From positions 1-64,000 of the forward strand of contig NZ_JBGMEB010000002.1 in assembly GCF_041447285.1 (NCBI RefSeq): a stretch of 64,000 nucleotides of DNA, written 5' to 3'. Position 1 is the stretch's first letter; the number at the start of each line of letters is the position of its first letter. The DNA is from Methanomethylovorans sp041447285. GTDB taxonomy: Archaea > Halobacteriota > Methanosarcinia > Methanosarcinales > Methanosarcinaceae. Below, piece by piece: positions 8,218-16,756 of the stretch. The translations under genes were made by a program, and so were the position numbers. Below the pieces are notes generated by a model that saw only the letters and a list, made by a program, of their open reading frames with translations, was not told the origin of the DNA and did not search any database.

Positions 8218-8427
8218 ATGAAGATAAGTGCACGTAACTCAATAAAAGGTAAAGTGAAGAATGTGGTCATTGGCCAGGTTAGTGCTGAGGTAACCATTGA
8301 TTTGGGCAACGGAAAAGAGATCGTTTCTGTCATCACAAAGAATTCTGTGGAAAACCTTGGCATAAAAGTCGGAAAGGAAGTTTATGCTGTAATCAAGGCT
8401 TCCAGTGTGATGATCGCAACAGATTAA
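8218..8427 (+). CDS. mop: Molbindin (Mop), single-domain oxyanion-binding protein
   Basis: A 69-residue cytosolic molbindin built from one Mop domain: KISARNSIKGKVKNVVIGQVSAEVTIDLG...SVITKNSVENLGIKVGKEVYAVIKASSVMIATD. The family forms hexamers that store molybdate or tungstate. Its 3' end converges with modC1 at a 28-nt T-rich gap. A close paralogue sits at 11413, probably from duplication of the locus. Storage and homeostasis for the W/Mo enzymes encoded nearby is inferred. Confidence 0.93.
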   Translation: MKISARNSIKGKVKNVVIGQVSAEVTIDLGNGKEIVSVITKNSVENLGIKVGKEVYAVIKASSVMIATD

Positions 8428-8455
8428 ATATATTATTTTCTTTTTTATATATGTG

Positions 8456-9574
8456 CTACCCGAATATAAGCATGTCCTCAGGCTCAATTTTAACAAGGCA
8501 TTCTGACCCGGGTTTAGTTTTCAGTTCTTCGAAGACCCTATTGGAAATTTCTGCTAGAATCATTTTCCTGTCAATATCCAATTCTACAGCTACCACTTTA
8601 CTTGCACCTTTGTTTACCACTGTCGTAACTGTTCCTTTGAAAACGTTTATTCCATTTCCAACCTCTTCTTTATGAGGTGATAATAGGTATAGGTTCTCTG
8701 GACGTACTCCCCATGCTACCTTTTCACCGTTTTTGTGATGTGTTCGCCTAGCAATTATGTTCATGTTTCCGCTTCTGATTTCCGTCTTGTCAGAATTACC
8801 ACAGTCCACAATTTCAGCATTATCGAATATATTGTTCACACCCACTAGTTCTGCAACATGCCGATTTTTAGGATTGTAGAATACTTCTTCAGGAGTCCCT
8901 ACCTGCTGTACTCTTCCTTCATGGTACACCACGACCTTGTCAGCAAGAGTAAAAGCTTCTACATGGTTATGGGTGATGAAAAGGACAGGTATATCCAAAT
9001 CTTTCTGGATCTGTTTTATCTTATCCCGCAATTTCATCCTCACTATTATATCAAGTGCAGAAAATGGCTCATCTAACAGCAATATATCTGGTTTCGGAGC
9101 CAGAGCACGAGCCAGAGCAACACGTTGTTTCTGTCCACCTGAAAGCTGTGCAGGATAATGGTCTTCCAGCCCTTCGATATGCAAAAGCTGGAGCATTTCT
9201 TTCAATCTTTTTTCCTTTTCATCCTCTTTCCAGCCATTGAGTCCATATGTGATGTTTTTCTTTACATCCATGTGTGGAAAAAGTGCATAGTTCTGAAAGA
9301 CGTAGCCAAGACCACGTTGCTGGGGCGGGAGGTCTATCCTTTTATGGCAATCAAAGTAGACTTTTTCGTTGACCTTTATTTTTCCCCCATTGGGTTTTTC
9401 CAGACCAGCGATACATCTTAAGGTCGTGGTCTTTCCGGAGCCGGACTGGCCAAAAAGCACTACAAGTTCGTTGCCTGCTTCAAAGTTGACATCCACAGTG
9501 AAAGAAGGTTCTTTTCCTTTCTTTTTTCCATTGTCTTTGTAAAATCGTTTTCTGAAGTCAACTTTAATTCCCAT
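8456..9574 (-). CDS. modC: Molybdate/tungstate ABC transporter ATPase ModC (copy 1)
   Basis: Cytosolic ATPase, 372 residues. Walker A is FGQSGSGKTTTLR (near 38-50), the signature is LSGGQKQRVALARALA, Walker B is ILLLDEPFSALD, and the H-loop is ITHN. A C-terminal TOBE/Mop regulatory region (GINVFKGTVTTVVNKGASKVVAVELDIDRKMILAEI) probably senses oxyanion and inhibits transport. It is the last gene of modA1-modB1-modC1, 11 nt after modB1, and very similar to the ATPase at 12665. Whether Mo or W is preferred is not readable from sequence. Confidence 0.94.
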   Translation of the reverse strand: MGIKVDFRKRFYKDNGKKKGKEPSFTVDVNFEAGNELVVLFGQSGSGKTTTLRCIAGLEKPNGGKIKVNEKVYFDCHKRIDLPPQQRGLGYVFQNYALFPHMDVKKNITYGLNGWKEDEKEKRLKEMLQLLHIEGLEDHYPAQLSGGQKQRVALARALAPKPDILLLDEPFSALDIIVRMKLRDKIKQIQKDLDIPVLFITHNHVEAFTLADKVVVYHEGRVQQVGTPEEVFYNPKNRHVAELVGVNNIFDNAEIVDCGNSDKTEIRSGNMNIIARRTHHKNGEKVAWGVRPENLYLLSPHKEEVGNGINVFKGTVTTVVNKGASKVVAVELDIDRKMILAEISNRVFEELKTKPGSECLVKIEPEDMLIFG

Positions 9575-9585
9575 GGTCTATTTCC

Positions 9586-10254
9586 TCACAGTTTCCATCT
9601 ATTAACAAGCTTTGTAGTGATAGCCATGGACAATAGCGATATCAGCACGAGTATTATCACGAGTGTATTTGCGAGTTCACTGTTGCCACCCTGAAAGGCA
9701 CTATAAATGGAAATTGCCATAGTGTTAGTTCTTCCGGGTATATTCCCGGCGACCATAAGTGTCGCACCGAACTCTCCAACTGCCCTTGCAAAACTCAGGA
9801 TCACGCCTGCTAGTATACCTTTTTTTGCAAGAGGGAGGGTTATAAAAAGTGCAGTTTCAAGCTCGGCCTTTCCCAATGTATAAGCCACATATTCCAGTTC
9901 TCTGTCAACAGCTTCAATAGCTGCCGTAGTGGTCTTAACCATTAGAGGTAAGGATACAACAAATGCAGCTATAACTGCTACCTGCCAGGTGAAAAGAATG
10001 CTGATTCCTGTCAGGTTGAATAATGTTTGTCCAATAATTCCTCTTTTTCCAAGAAGCACGACCAGCATGTACCCCGTTACTGTAGGTGGGAGTATCATGG
10101 GGAGGGTGACCAGTGAATCAATAAGCCACTTGCCCATGAATTCCCTTCTGGCTAGGAGATAAGATATTACGGTACCCAGTATTGCCACTATTAACGAGGA
10201 TACCAGTGATATCTTAAGTGTTATGTATAAGGGAAACCATACTTGGTCAAGCAT
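9586..10254 (-). CDS. modB: Molybdate/tungstate ABC permease ModB (copy 1)
   Basis: Inner-membrane permease of 222 residues with about five membrane spans. The EAA coupling loop EYVAYTLGKAELETALFITLPLAKKGILAGVILSFARAVGEFGATLMVAGNIPGRT is typical of ModB. It lies between modA1 (8 nt upstream) and modC1. It is nearly identical in organisation to the permease at 13798, including the LWF...YITLKISLVSS start, pointing to duplication of the whole transporter. Confidence 0.95.
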   Translation of the reverse strand: MLDQVWFPLYITLKISLVSSLIVAILGTVISYLLARREFMGKWLIDSLVTLPMILPPTVTGYMLVVLLGKRGIIGQTLFNLTGISILFTWQVAVIAAFVVSLPLMVKTTTAAIEAVDRELEYVAYTLGKAELETALFITLPLAKKGILAGVILSFARAVGEFGATLMVAGNIPGRTNTMAISIYSAFQGGNSELANTLVIILVLISLLSMAITTKLVNRWKL

Positions 10255-10262
10255 ATTCTATT

Positions 10263-11156
10263 TCATCCGGTCTGAGGAATACTGAAGCCATATTGTTCCA
10301 GTATGGATTTACCTTTTTCCCCAGTAACGAAATCTATAAACAGCTGGGAATCATCCTGGTTCTGTGTAGATGAGACTACAGCTATTGGGTAAGTAATGGG
10401 CGTGGTCACAGGAACTGAAGTAATGACTTCAATTGAACCGTTCTCTGCAGATGATGCATCTGTACTGAACACAAATCCTGCTTCCGCTTCTCCTCTTTCC
10501 ACATAGACGAGTGCCTGTTTCACATTCTCTGCCATAAGCATCTTGCCTGAAACACTATCCCATAGTCCTGCGTTTGTTATTGCTTCCTTTGCATATTTTC
10601 CAGCAGGTACGCTATCGGGATTACCAATGGAGATCTTTTCCACTTCAGTTTTGGTAAGATCTTGCATGCCGGTAAGTCCAAGTGTATTTCCCTTTGGAGC
10701 TATCATTACAAGTGAGTTCTCTACAAAATCTTCTCTGGTATCGTTATATACGAATCCCTTGGTTGCAAGCATATCCATTTGATCCTCGGCTGCTGAAGCA
10801 AATACATCTACGGGTGCTCCACCTTCAATCTGTGTACGAAGAGTGCCAGATGCTCCAAAGTTATAAACAACATCGATACCCGGATTCTCGGCTTCAAATT
10901 CTTTTTCCATATCCGTGAACGCTTCAGTGAGGCTTGCAGCAGCAGCAACATTGATCTGTGTAGTCTCAGAAGTTTGTTGTTGTGTTGCTTCTTGTTGGTC
11001 TTGCGGCTGGGTCTGGGTCTGTTGTTGATCCTGCTGTTGCCCAAGTTGTTGGTCTTGTTGCTTCTCATCATCTGAGCCCATGAAAATAGCTGCAAGGGCT
11101 ACTATTATTACAATTGCTATGGAAACCGTAAGTAATGTCTGGTTCTTTTTATCCAT
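10263..11156 (-). CDS. modA: Molybdate/tungstate-binding protein ModA (copy 1)
   Basis: Extracellular solute-binding protein. An N-terminal membrane anchor (LLTVSIAIVIIVALAAIFMG) is followed by a Gln/Asp-rich linker of about 40 residues, then the ModA fold starting INVAAAASLTEAFTDMEKEFE, with the ligand-loop motif FGASGTLRTQIEGGAPVDVFASA. I start at ATG 11156, behind the ribosome-binding site AAGGTG; three more codons are open upstream. There is no lipobox, unlike copy 2, so anchoring is by the helix. The promoter carries the proposed ModE repeat at 11257-11274. Confidence 0.92.
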   Translation of the reverse strand: MDKKNQTLLTVSIAIVIIVALAAIFMGSDDEKQQDQQLGQQQDQQQTQTQPQDQQEATQQQTSETTQINVAAAASLTEAFTDMEKEFEAENPGIDVVYNFGASGTLRTQIEGGAPVDVFASAAEDQMDMLATKGFVYNDTREDFVENSLVMIAPKGNTLGLTGMQDLTKTEVEKISIGNPDSVPAGKYAKEAITNAGLWDSVSGKMLMAENVKQALVYVERGEAEAGFVFSTDASSAENGSIEVITSVPVTTPITYPIAVVSSTQNQDDSQLFIDFVTGEKGKSILEQYGFSIPQTG

Positions 11157-11256
11157 GCAGAGCACCTTAACTTCTTTAGATCAAAATAATTCAGGATATT
11201 TCGCTGCTGACAGGTTTTGTCAGGTAGTCTTGTCTATTAAGTGCTGTCAGCAGCGT

Positions 11257-11305
11257 TATGTCGGAGTAGACATATCACAGATGATTCCTTATTATGTTAT
11301 AAATA
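11257..11305 (-). promoter_or_regulatory. modA1 promoter with proposed ModE operator
   Basis: Inverted repeat TATGTC-GGAGTA-GACATA at 11257-11274. On the minus strand a TATA box (TTTATAA, about 11304-11297) is centred 35 bp upstream of the repeat centre, so the repeat would sit at the start of the modA1 transcript. The same repeat and spacing occur at 15325 and 23005. Just upstream of the TATA box the sequence CCATGCAGAAA is shared with the fwd promoter. The near-symmetric TATA could also serve mop at 11413. Confidence 0.6.
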
Positions 11306-11412
11306 GGTTTCTGCATGGGGACTAGTTCCAAATTCTCTCCCCACTCTTGCAAAATCCATGACAATGCCTGCAAGAACTTTTCGGCGTCATTATTTTTAAA
11401 AAAGGTGATACT

Positions 11413-11622
11413 ATGAAGATAAGTGCACGTAATGTACTGAAAGGCAAAGTGAAGCATATTAAGGCTGGAAATGTCACTGCTGAGGTTACTATCGATCTGG
11501 GAAATGGAATTGAAATTGTCTCAGTAATCACAAAAACAGCTCCAAAAAGCCTTGTAGTCAAAGTGGGAAACGAAATATACGCATTTATTAAGGCTTCAAG
11601 CATAACACTCACAACAGATTAA
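11413..11622 (+). CDS. mop: Molbindin (Mop), second copy
   Basis: A 69-residue single Mop domain, closely similar along its length to the one at 8218 (KISARN...LKGKVKHIKAGNVTAEVTIDLGNGIEIVSVITK). It is divergent from modA1 across a 250-bp region holding the proposed ModE operator. Ribosome-binding site AAAGGTGATACT precedes ATG. T-rich sequence following the stop (11636-11652) may terminate transcription. Role inferred: cytosolic molybdate/tungstate buffering. Confidence 0.93.
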   Translation: MKISARNVLKGKVKHIKAGNVTAEVTIDLGNGIEIVSVITKTAPKSLVVKVGNEIYAFIKASSITLTTD

Positions 11623-11846
11623 AATCCTTGTCTATTTATTTATTTATTTATTTTCCATGCGGGCAAATTCAGCAGCTTATCAGCCTAAATTATGATAAGA
11701 CTTTCAGGTTCATTGGCTTCTTTATTAACAACATGGAAGAAGGTATCTTATTGCAAGTCTGCAGGATTGCAGTTGTCAAAAATTTGAAGCAAAGCAATCC
11801 GAATCAGCTCATTCAACTTAAAAATCTTCTTAGATGTTTTCATATA
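11623..11846. other. Intergenic, T-rich mop terminator
   Basis: Convergent gap between mop and the TSUP gene. It holds repeated TTTA units (about 11636-11652) suited to archaeal transcription termination. Nothing else is recognised. Confidence 0.35.
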
Positions 11847-12653
11847 TCAATGAACTTGTGATTTACTCCTCTTCCTGAATATCTTGATAGCAGAAACCAA
11901 CAGGATTGTTCCTAATATTACCTGCAACGTGCCTGCACCAACTCCAATAAGCATCCTACTGCCTATGAATGCTCCCACAACAGAGCCTATTGCCATGAAA
12001 ATCACAAAGTTTATGTTGTCCTTTATAACCATGAATTTCTCGTTTTTCCTGTATTTCATGATCCCTATCAATAAGGTAGGAAAACTTATGCACAAACTCA
12101 GGCTCCCTGCCAGCTTAATATCGATGGAATATAGCAGTATTATTGTCGGTATTATCAATTCGCCGCCTGCAACTCCAAGCATGCTGCTGAAAATCCCTAT
12201 AACTATTCCTGCAAGGAATCCTGCCATGATTCTGACAATCGGCGCCAACTCAAGGTAACTGAAATGGATGAGCGAGTGACTTATCATGAAAATCCCAAGC
12301 AACGTCAGGAAAACAAACACAATATCATCCAATTTTTCAGGATTGATCCTAGTTGCAAGTCTGACTCCCATAAAGGCACCAATTATTGAACCTGCCAGCA
12401 GGTTCAGTATTATTCCGTAATTGTCTGCCACGCTGGATAATGGTATGGAAGCGCTCCTGAAAATCAGGGAGAATGAGACTGTTACCAAACTTACGACCAG
12501 GTTAATAATTATTCCCTGGAATGTAGTGAACCTGAAAAATCCTACCAGGACAGGCAGCCTGAATTCAGCTCCCCCAAGGCCCATTAATCCTCCCAGTATA
12601 CCGATAACTGTACCTGAAATAAAGCTCCATATGTTCTTCACAGATTCTCCCAT
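11847..12653 (-). CDS. TSUP-family (DUF81/TauE-SafE) permease linked to mod operon 2
   Basis: Membrane protein of 268 residues with about eight hydrophobic segments and two TSUP repeats: GILGGLMGLGGAEFRLPVLV at the start and GIFSSMLGVAGGELIIPTIILL in the second half. The ATG follows the modC2 stop by 11 nt behind GAGGAAA, so it is read with modABC2. Family members move sulfite, sulfonates or other oxyanions. Placement in a mod operon hints at oxyanion traffic competing with molybdate/tungstate, but the substrate is unproven. Confidence 0.85.
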   Translation of the reverse strand: MGESVKNIWSFISGTVIGILGGLMGLGGAEFRLPVLVGFFRFTTFQGIIINLVVSLVTVSFSLIFRSASIPLSSVADNYGIILNLLAGSIIGAFMGVRLATRINPEKLDDIVFVFLTLLGIFMISHSLIHFSYLELAPIVRIMAGFLAGIVIGIFSSMLGVAGGELIIPTIILLYSIDIKLAGSLSLCISFPTLLIGIMKYRKNEKFMVIKDNINFVIFMAIGSVVGAFIGSRMLIGVGAGTLQVILGTILLVSAIKIFRKRSKSQVH

Positions 12654-12664
12654 GTTTTTTCCTC

Positions 12665-13786
12665 TTAGTCAAATAACAGTGTGTCTTTGGGTGCAAATCT
12701 CACAATACATCGTGATCTTATATTGAGGTCAAGTTTATCGAACGCCATGTTAGAAACCTCAGCTATCATCATCTTCCCGTAAGTATCCAATTCTACTGCT
12801 ACAAGCTTACTTGAACCTTTATTAACAATGCTCGTAACCACTCCGTTGAAGCAGTTCCCACTATTTATATCAGAAGGATTGTTAGATGTCAGAAGGATCA
12901 CGTTCTCTGGCCGGATACCCCATGAAACCTTATCACCTTTTTTGAAGCTGGCATGCCTCATGGTGACTATATTCATATTCCCGTCCTTGATAAGTGTCAG
13001 ATCCGGCTTTGTATCATCAACCACTACTGCCTCGTCGAATATGTTGCTCACACCGACCAGTTCTGCTACATACCTGTTTTTAGGATTATAGAACACATCA
13101 TTCGGTGCTCCTATCTGTTGTACGTTCCCCTCGTGGAAGACAACTATTCTGTCTGCGAGGGTGAAAGCTTCCACAGGGTTATGAGTAATGAAAAGTACAG
13201 GTATCATCAGCTCTTTCTGGATCCGCTTGATCCTTTCCCTTAGTTTCATACGCACGATCATATCCAGTGCTGAGAAAGGCTCATCCAATAGTAGTATGTC
13301 CGGTTTTGGTGCAAGAGCACGGGCCAGGGCAACCCGCTGCTTCTGTCCGCCTGAAAGCTGTGCTGGATAACGGTCTTCCAGTCCTTCTATGTTCAATAAC
13401 TGGAGCATTTCTTTCATTCTCTTCTTCTTGTCCTCTTCATGCCATCCATTAAGACCGTATGTGATGTTTGTCTTCACATCCATATGGGGAAAAAGAGCAT
13501 AGTTCTGGAACACGTATCCTAAGCTGCGTTGCTGTACCTGCAGGTTGATCCTTTTATGGCAATCCAAATATATCTTGCCATTGACTTGTATCTCTCCTCT
13601 GTCGGGTTTTTCAAGACCAGCAATGCATCTTAAGGTTGTTGTTTTTCCACAACCCGAGTGTCCCAGGAACACTACAAGCTCATCTCCTACCTCAAACTCG
13701 GCAGCCAGGGTGAATGACGGTTCTATTTCTTTCTTGCGGCCGTTGCTCCTGTAAAATTGCTTTCTCAGGTTGACTTTTATTCCCAT
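12665..13786 (-). CDS. modC: Molybdate/tungstate ABC transporter ATPase ModC (copy 2)
   Basis: Paralogue of the ATPase at 8456, 373 residues. Walker A is LGHSGCGKTTTLR, the signature is LSGGQKQRVALARALA, Walker B is ILLLDEPFSALD, and the H-loop is ITHN. The C-terminal TOBE/Mop-like region is retained (GNCFNGVVTSIVNKGSSKLVAVELDTYGKMMIAEV). It follows modB2 by 11 nt. Differences from copy 1 are concentrated in the C-terminal sensing region, so the two systems may differ in feedback or ligand preference (inference). Confidence 0.94.
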   Translation of the reverse strand: MGIKVNLRKQFYRSNGRKKEIEPSFTLAAEFEVGDELVVFLGHSGCGKTTTLRCIAGLEKPDRGEIQVNGKIYLDCHKRINLQVQQRSLGYVFQNYALFPHMDVKTNITYGLNGWHEEDKKKRMKEMLQLLNIEGLEDRYPAQLSGGQKQRVALARALAPKPDILLLDEPFSALDMIVRMKLRERIKRIQKELMIPVLFITHNPVEAFTLADRIVVFHEGNVQQIGAPNDVFYNPKNRYVAELVGVSNIFDEAVVVDDTKPDLTLIKDGNMNIVTMRHASFKKGDKVSWGIRPENVILLTSNNPSDINSGNCFNGVVTSIVNKGSSKLVAVELDTYGKMMIAEVSNMAFDKLDLNIRSRCIVRFAPKDTLLFD

Positions 13787-13797
13787 GGGTACACACC

Positions 13798-14466
13798 TCA
13801 GATCTTCCAGCTATTGATAAGTTTAGTAGTAACGGCCATGGATATCAAGGACATCAGGACGAGTATGATCACAAGTGTGTTTGCAAGTTCACTGTTGCCA
13901 CCCTGGAAGGCGCTGTATATTGATACGGCCATAGTGTTAGTTCTTCCAAGGATATTCCCGGCAACCATTAGCGTTGCACCAAATTCCCCTACTGCTCTTG
14001 CAAAGCTTAGCACGATACCTGCAAGTATTCCTCTTTTGGCCAGGGGAAATGTAATAAAAAATGCAGTTTCAAGCTCGCTTTTTCCCAATGTATAAGCCAC
14101 ATATTCCAGCTCTCTGTCCACAGCCTCTATAGCTGCTGTGGTGGTCTTAATCATGAGAGGCAGGGATACAACAAATGCAGCTATAACTGCTGCCTCCCAG
14201 GTGAAAAGTATGCTGATTCCAGTAAGGTTGAATATAACTTTTCCAATAATCCCTTTTTTCCCCAGAAGCACAACAAGCATGTATCCGGTTACAGTGGGAG
14301 GAAGTACCATGGGAAGAGTGACCAGTGAATCAATAATCCACTTGCCCATAAATTCCTTTCTGGCCAGGATATAAGATATTATGGTACCCAGGATTGCTAC
14401 TATTACCGAGGATACCAGTGATATCTTAAGTGTTATGTATAAGGGAAACCATATCTGGTCAAGCAT
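13798..14466 (-). CDS. modB: Molybdate/tungstate ABC permease ModB (copy 2)
   Basis: A 222-residue permease, the same length as copy 1 and highly similar throughout. The EAA loop EYVAYTLGKSELETAFFITFPLAKRGILAGIVLSFARAVGEFGATLMVAGNILGRT identifies ModB. It sits between modA2 and modC2 with gaps of about 11 nt. Confidence 0.95.
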   Translation of the reverse strand: MLDQIWFPLYITLKISLVSSVIVAILGTIISYILARKEFMGKWIIDSLVTLPMVLPPTVTGYMLVVLLGKKGIIGKVIFNLTGISILFTWEAAVIAAFVVSLPLMIKTTTAAIEAVDRELEYVAYTLGKSELETAFFITFPLAKRGILAGIVLSFARAVGEFGATLMVAGNILGRTNTMAVSIYSAFQGGNSELANTLVIILVLMSLISMAVTTKLINSWKI

Positions 14467-14477
14467 ATTGATCCTAT

Positions 14478-15266
14478 TTATGGAATAATGAAACCATAAT
14501 GTTCCAGTGTGGATCTACCTTTTTCCCCTGTGACGAAATCTACGAACAGCTGAGATTCTTCAGCATGCTGGGTAGCTGAAACCACGGCTATGGGGTAAAT
14601 AATGGGCGCACTCAAAGGAACGGAAGTGGCCATCTCTATTGTGTCTGGCTGTGCTGATGATACATCGGTCATGAACACAAATCCAGCATCAGCTTCTCCT
14701 CTTTCTACATAGACCAGTGAATTTTTCACCGTGTCTCCAGTAAGCAGTTTATTCTGCACACTGGTCCATAGGCCCTCTTCTATCAGCGATTGTTTTGCAT
14801 ATCTGCCTACAGTTGAAGCCTCTGTATCACTAAGTGCTATCTTCTTCACTTCAGGTTTAGCCAAGTCTTTCATATCTGTAATATTAAGCACGTTGCCTTT
14901 TGGGACTATTATCACAAGGGAGTTGCCTGCGAAATCTTTTCGTGAATCGTTGTAAACCAATCCCTTTGATGCTAACATGTCCATGTGATTCACATCTGCC
15001 GGAGCAAACACATCTATGGGTGCACCTCCTTCTATCTGCATTCTCAGGGAACCGGCATTTCCAAAGTTCATTATGAGGTCTATGTTCGAATTGTCTGCCT
15101 CAAACTCTTTCTCCATTTCAGTGAAAGCTTCTGTCATTACTGCAGAAGCAGATACTGTCAGCGTAACCGGTGATTGATCGGTTTCTTTATCTGTGCATCC
15201 GCTCACAAAGAGCGCAATTGTCAGTATAGCTGTAATAGCCAGGATGAGATTTTTGTTTAATGCCAT
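14478..15266 (-). CDS. modA: Molybdate/tungstate-binding lipoprotein ModA (copy 2)
   Basis: Solute-binding protein with a signal sequence ending in a lipobox-like LFVSGC, so probably lipid-anchored, in contrast to the helix-anchored copy 1. The ModA fold follows (LTVSASAVMTEAFTEMEKEFE; FGNAGSLRMQIEGGAPIDVFAPADVNHMDML). ATG 15266 is preferred because AAGGGT precedes it; seven more codons are open upstream to 15287. It is first gene of modA2-modB2-modC2-TSUP, with the proposed ModE repeat at 15325-15342. Confidence 0.92.
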   Translation of the reverse strand: MALNKNLILAITAILTIALFVSGCTDKETDQSPVTLTVSASAVMTEAFTEMEKEFEADNSNIDLIMNFGNAGSLRMQIEGGAPIDVFAPADVNHMDMLASKGLVYNDSRKDFAGNSLVIIVPKGNVLNITDMKDLAKPEVKKIALSDTEASTVGRYAKQSLIEEGLWTSVQNKLLTGDTVKNSLVYVERGEADAGFVFMTDVSSAQPDTIEMATSVPLSAPIIYPIAVVSATQHAEESQLFVDFVTGEKGRSTLEHYGFIIP

Positions 15267-15324
15267 GATTAGTACCCTTCTTTCCATTGGCCTGAATCAA
15301 CGGAGAAGACAGTTCTCTTCTCGT

Positions 15325-15371
15325 TATGTGTTGTCTAACACAACGCATACGTTCCGCGTTTTAGTATATAT
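15325..15371 (-). promoter_or_regulatory. modA2 promoter with proposed ModE operator
   Basis: TATGTG-TTGTCT-AACACA at 15325-15342 matches the TATGTY-N6-RACATA repeat with two mismatches. A minus-strand TATA box (ATATATAC, 15371-15364) is centred about 34 bp from the repeat centre, the same geometry as at 11257 and 23005. The repeat overlaps the predicted transcript start. Confidence 0.5.
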
Positions 15372-15475
15372 CGTTTTCGAAAAAGTCACTTCAAATTAGA
15401 TTGGAAGTCCTTATCTTCAGGAGTTGCTTTTTCCTCCCCCTCACGAGTGGATCGTAAAACAATCACCTCCAATGA

Positions 15476-16675
15476 TCATTCAAGCAAGAATACATCAATT
15501 TCCTCTCCTTCATCATAAACTTCCACATTTTCGGGTACCAGCACAAAACCGTCAGCTTTTGCAACCGTGCTAAGAGAACCAGCCTTGGCTCCGGTAAAGG
15601 GATGTGCTTTATCCCCCTCAAAGAAAACACAGATAAAATTGGCATATCCTTTTTTTGAAGTGATTTTTGTAGCTAAACGTTTTCTTAGTACGCATTCGTT
15701 AGGGCTAGCGATCGATGCCAGCCTCTTGATTACGGGTCGAACCAAAAAATAAAGGGCAACAAATCCGGCAACCGGATAACCTGGAAGGCAAACTACAGGT
15801 TTCTGATCTACAATACCAAGAACTGTAGGTTTTCCAGGACTCACTTTGATACCCTGCACAAGCACATCTCCCAGCGATGCCAGAACATCCGGGACATGAT
15901 CTCTTTTTCCGACAGACGTTCCGCCTGAAAGAATGATCATATCGGCATCAAGGTTTGCTTCTACTGCTTTTTTAATACTGTCCGGATTATCAGGCACTAT
16001 CCCTGTATGCCGAGGAATTCCGCCCCATTTCCGTACATAGAGAGCGGTCATCAGTCCATTGGTCTCAAGAACCATTCCGGGAGGCGGAACCTCTCCTGCC
16101 CTCTCACGGCTAACCAGCTCATCACCAGTTGGAATGATGGCCACAATAGGTTTTTGAAATACTTTCACCCTGTCAAGTCCCATAGATGCGAGCACAGCAG
16201 CATCGCAAGGGCGCAGAAGATGTCCTTCTTCAAATATCAGGTCACCCCTTTTTATGTCCTCACCTACATCTGCCACGTTCCTGTTCGGATATACCTGTGC
16301 CCTTACTTCTATAATATCTCCCTCGATGCTCGTGTCCTCTACAACTACAACTGCATCAGCCCCTATTGGCATTAAAGTTCCTGTGTGTACCCAGATGGCA
16401 CTTCCTGTCTCTATGCGATCAGAAAGCTGCAATTGAGCAGGATTGGCAGGAGAAGCACCTGCAGTATCAGAAGCCCTTACAGCATATCCGTCCATAGCAG
16501 CACGCCGGTAATGAAGAACATCCCTTCCGGATACTAGAGTTTCTGCCAGAATCCGGTCTGTGCAAAATTCAAATGTAATTTCTTCTGTTTTCCTCAAGGG
16601 AAATACATTCTCAAGGAAACATCTCAATGCATCATCAATAGAAGTTCTCTTTTTCAATATCCTGCCCACGTACAT
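15476..16675 (-). CDS. moeA: MoeA, molybdopterin molybdotransferase
   Basis: Inserts molybdate or tungstate into adenylylated molybdopterin. It is 399 residues with the full MoeA domain order: RRAAMDGYAVRASD, HTGTLMPIGADAVVVVEDT, the MPT-binding core IIPTGDEL...ETNG...LSGGTSVGKRDHV, and PGKPTVLGIVDQKPVVCLPGYP. It follows the larger moeA-like gene by about 80 nt and probably ends the fwd transcript, tying cofactor synthesis to the tungsten enzyme. A GTG/ATG choice is not at issue: the ATG at 16675 gives a normal length. Confidence 0.93.
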   Translation of the reverse strand: MYVGRILKKRTSIDDALRCFLENVFPLRKTEEITFEFCTDRILAETLVSGRDVLHYRRAAMDGYAVRASDTAGASPANPAQLQLSDRIETGSAIWVHTGTLMPIGADAVVVVEDTSIEGDIIEVRAQVYPNRNVADVGEDIKRGDLIFEEGHLLRPCDAAVLASMGLDRVKVFQKPIVAIIPTGDELVSRERAGEVPPPGMVLETNGLMTALYVRKWGGIPRHTGIVPDNPDSIKKAVEANLDADMIILSGGTSVGKRDHVPDVLASLGDVLVQGIKVSPGKPTVLGIVDQKPVVCLPGYPVAGFVALYFLVRPVIKRLASIASPNECVLRKRLATKITSKKGYANFICVFFEGDKAHPFTGAKAGSLSTVAKADGFVLVPENVEVYDEGEEIDVFLLE

Positions 16676-16756
16676 CCCTCTGGATGAAATTTTACAAATC
16701 CTCTTAATTGATCTTTGTGCAGTGAGGCAATCTGCTTAATGAAAGCCGATTCCTTA

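Noticed and set aside
11020..11115. CAG/GTT-rich repetitive tract that looked like a microsatellite
   Set aside because: It encodes the Gln-rich linker of ModA copy 1 on the minus strand, so it is coding low complexity.
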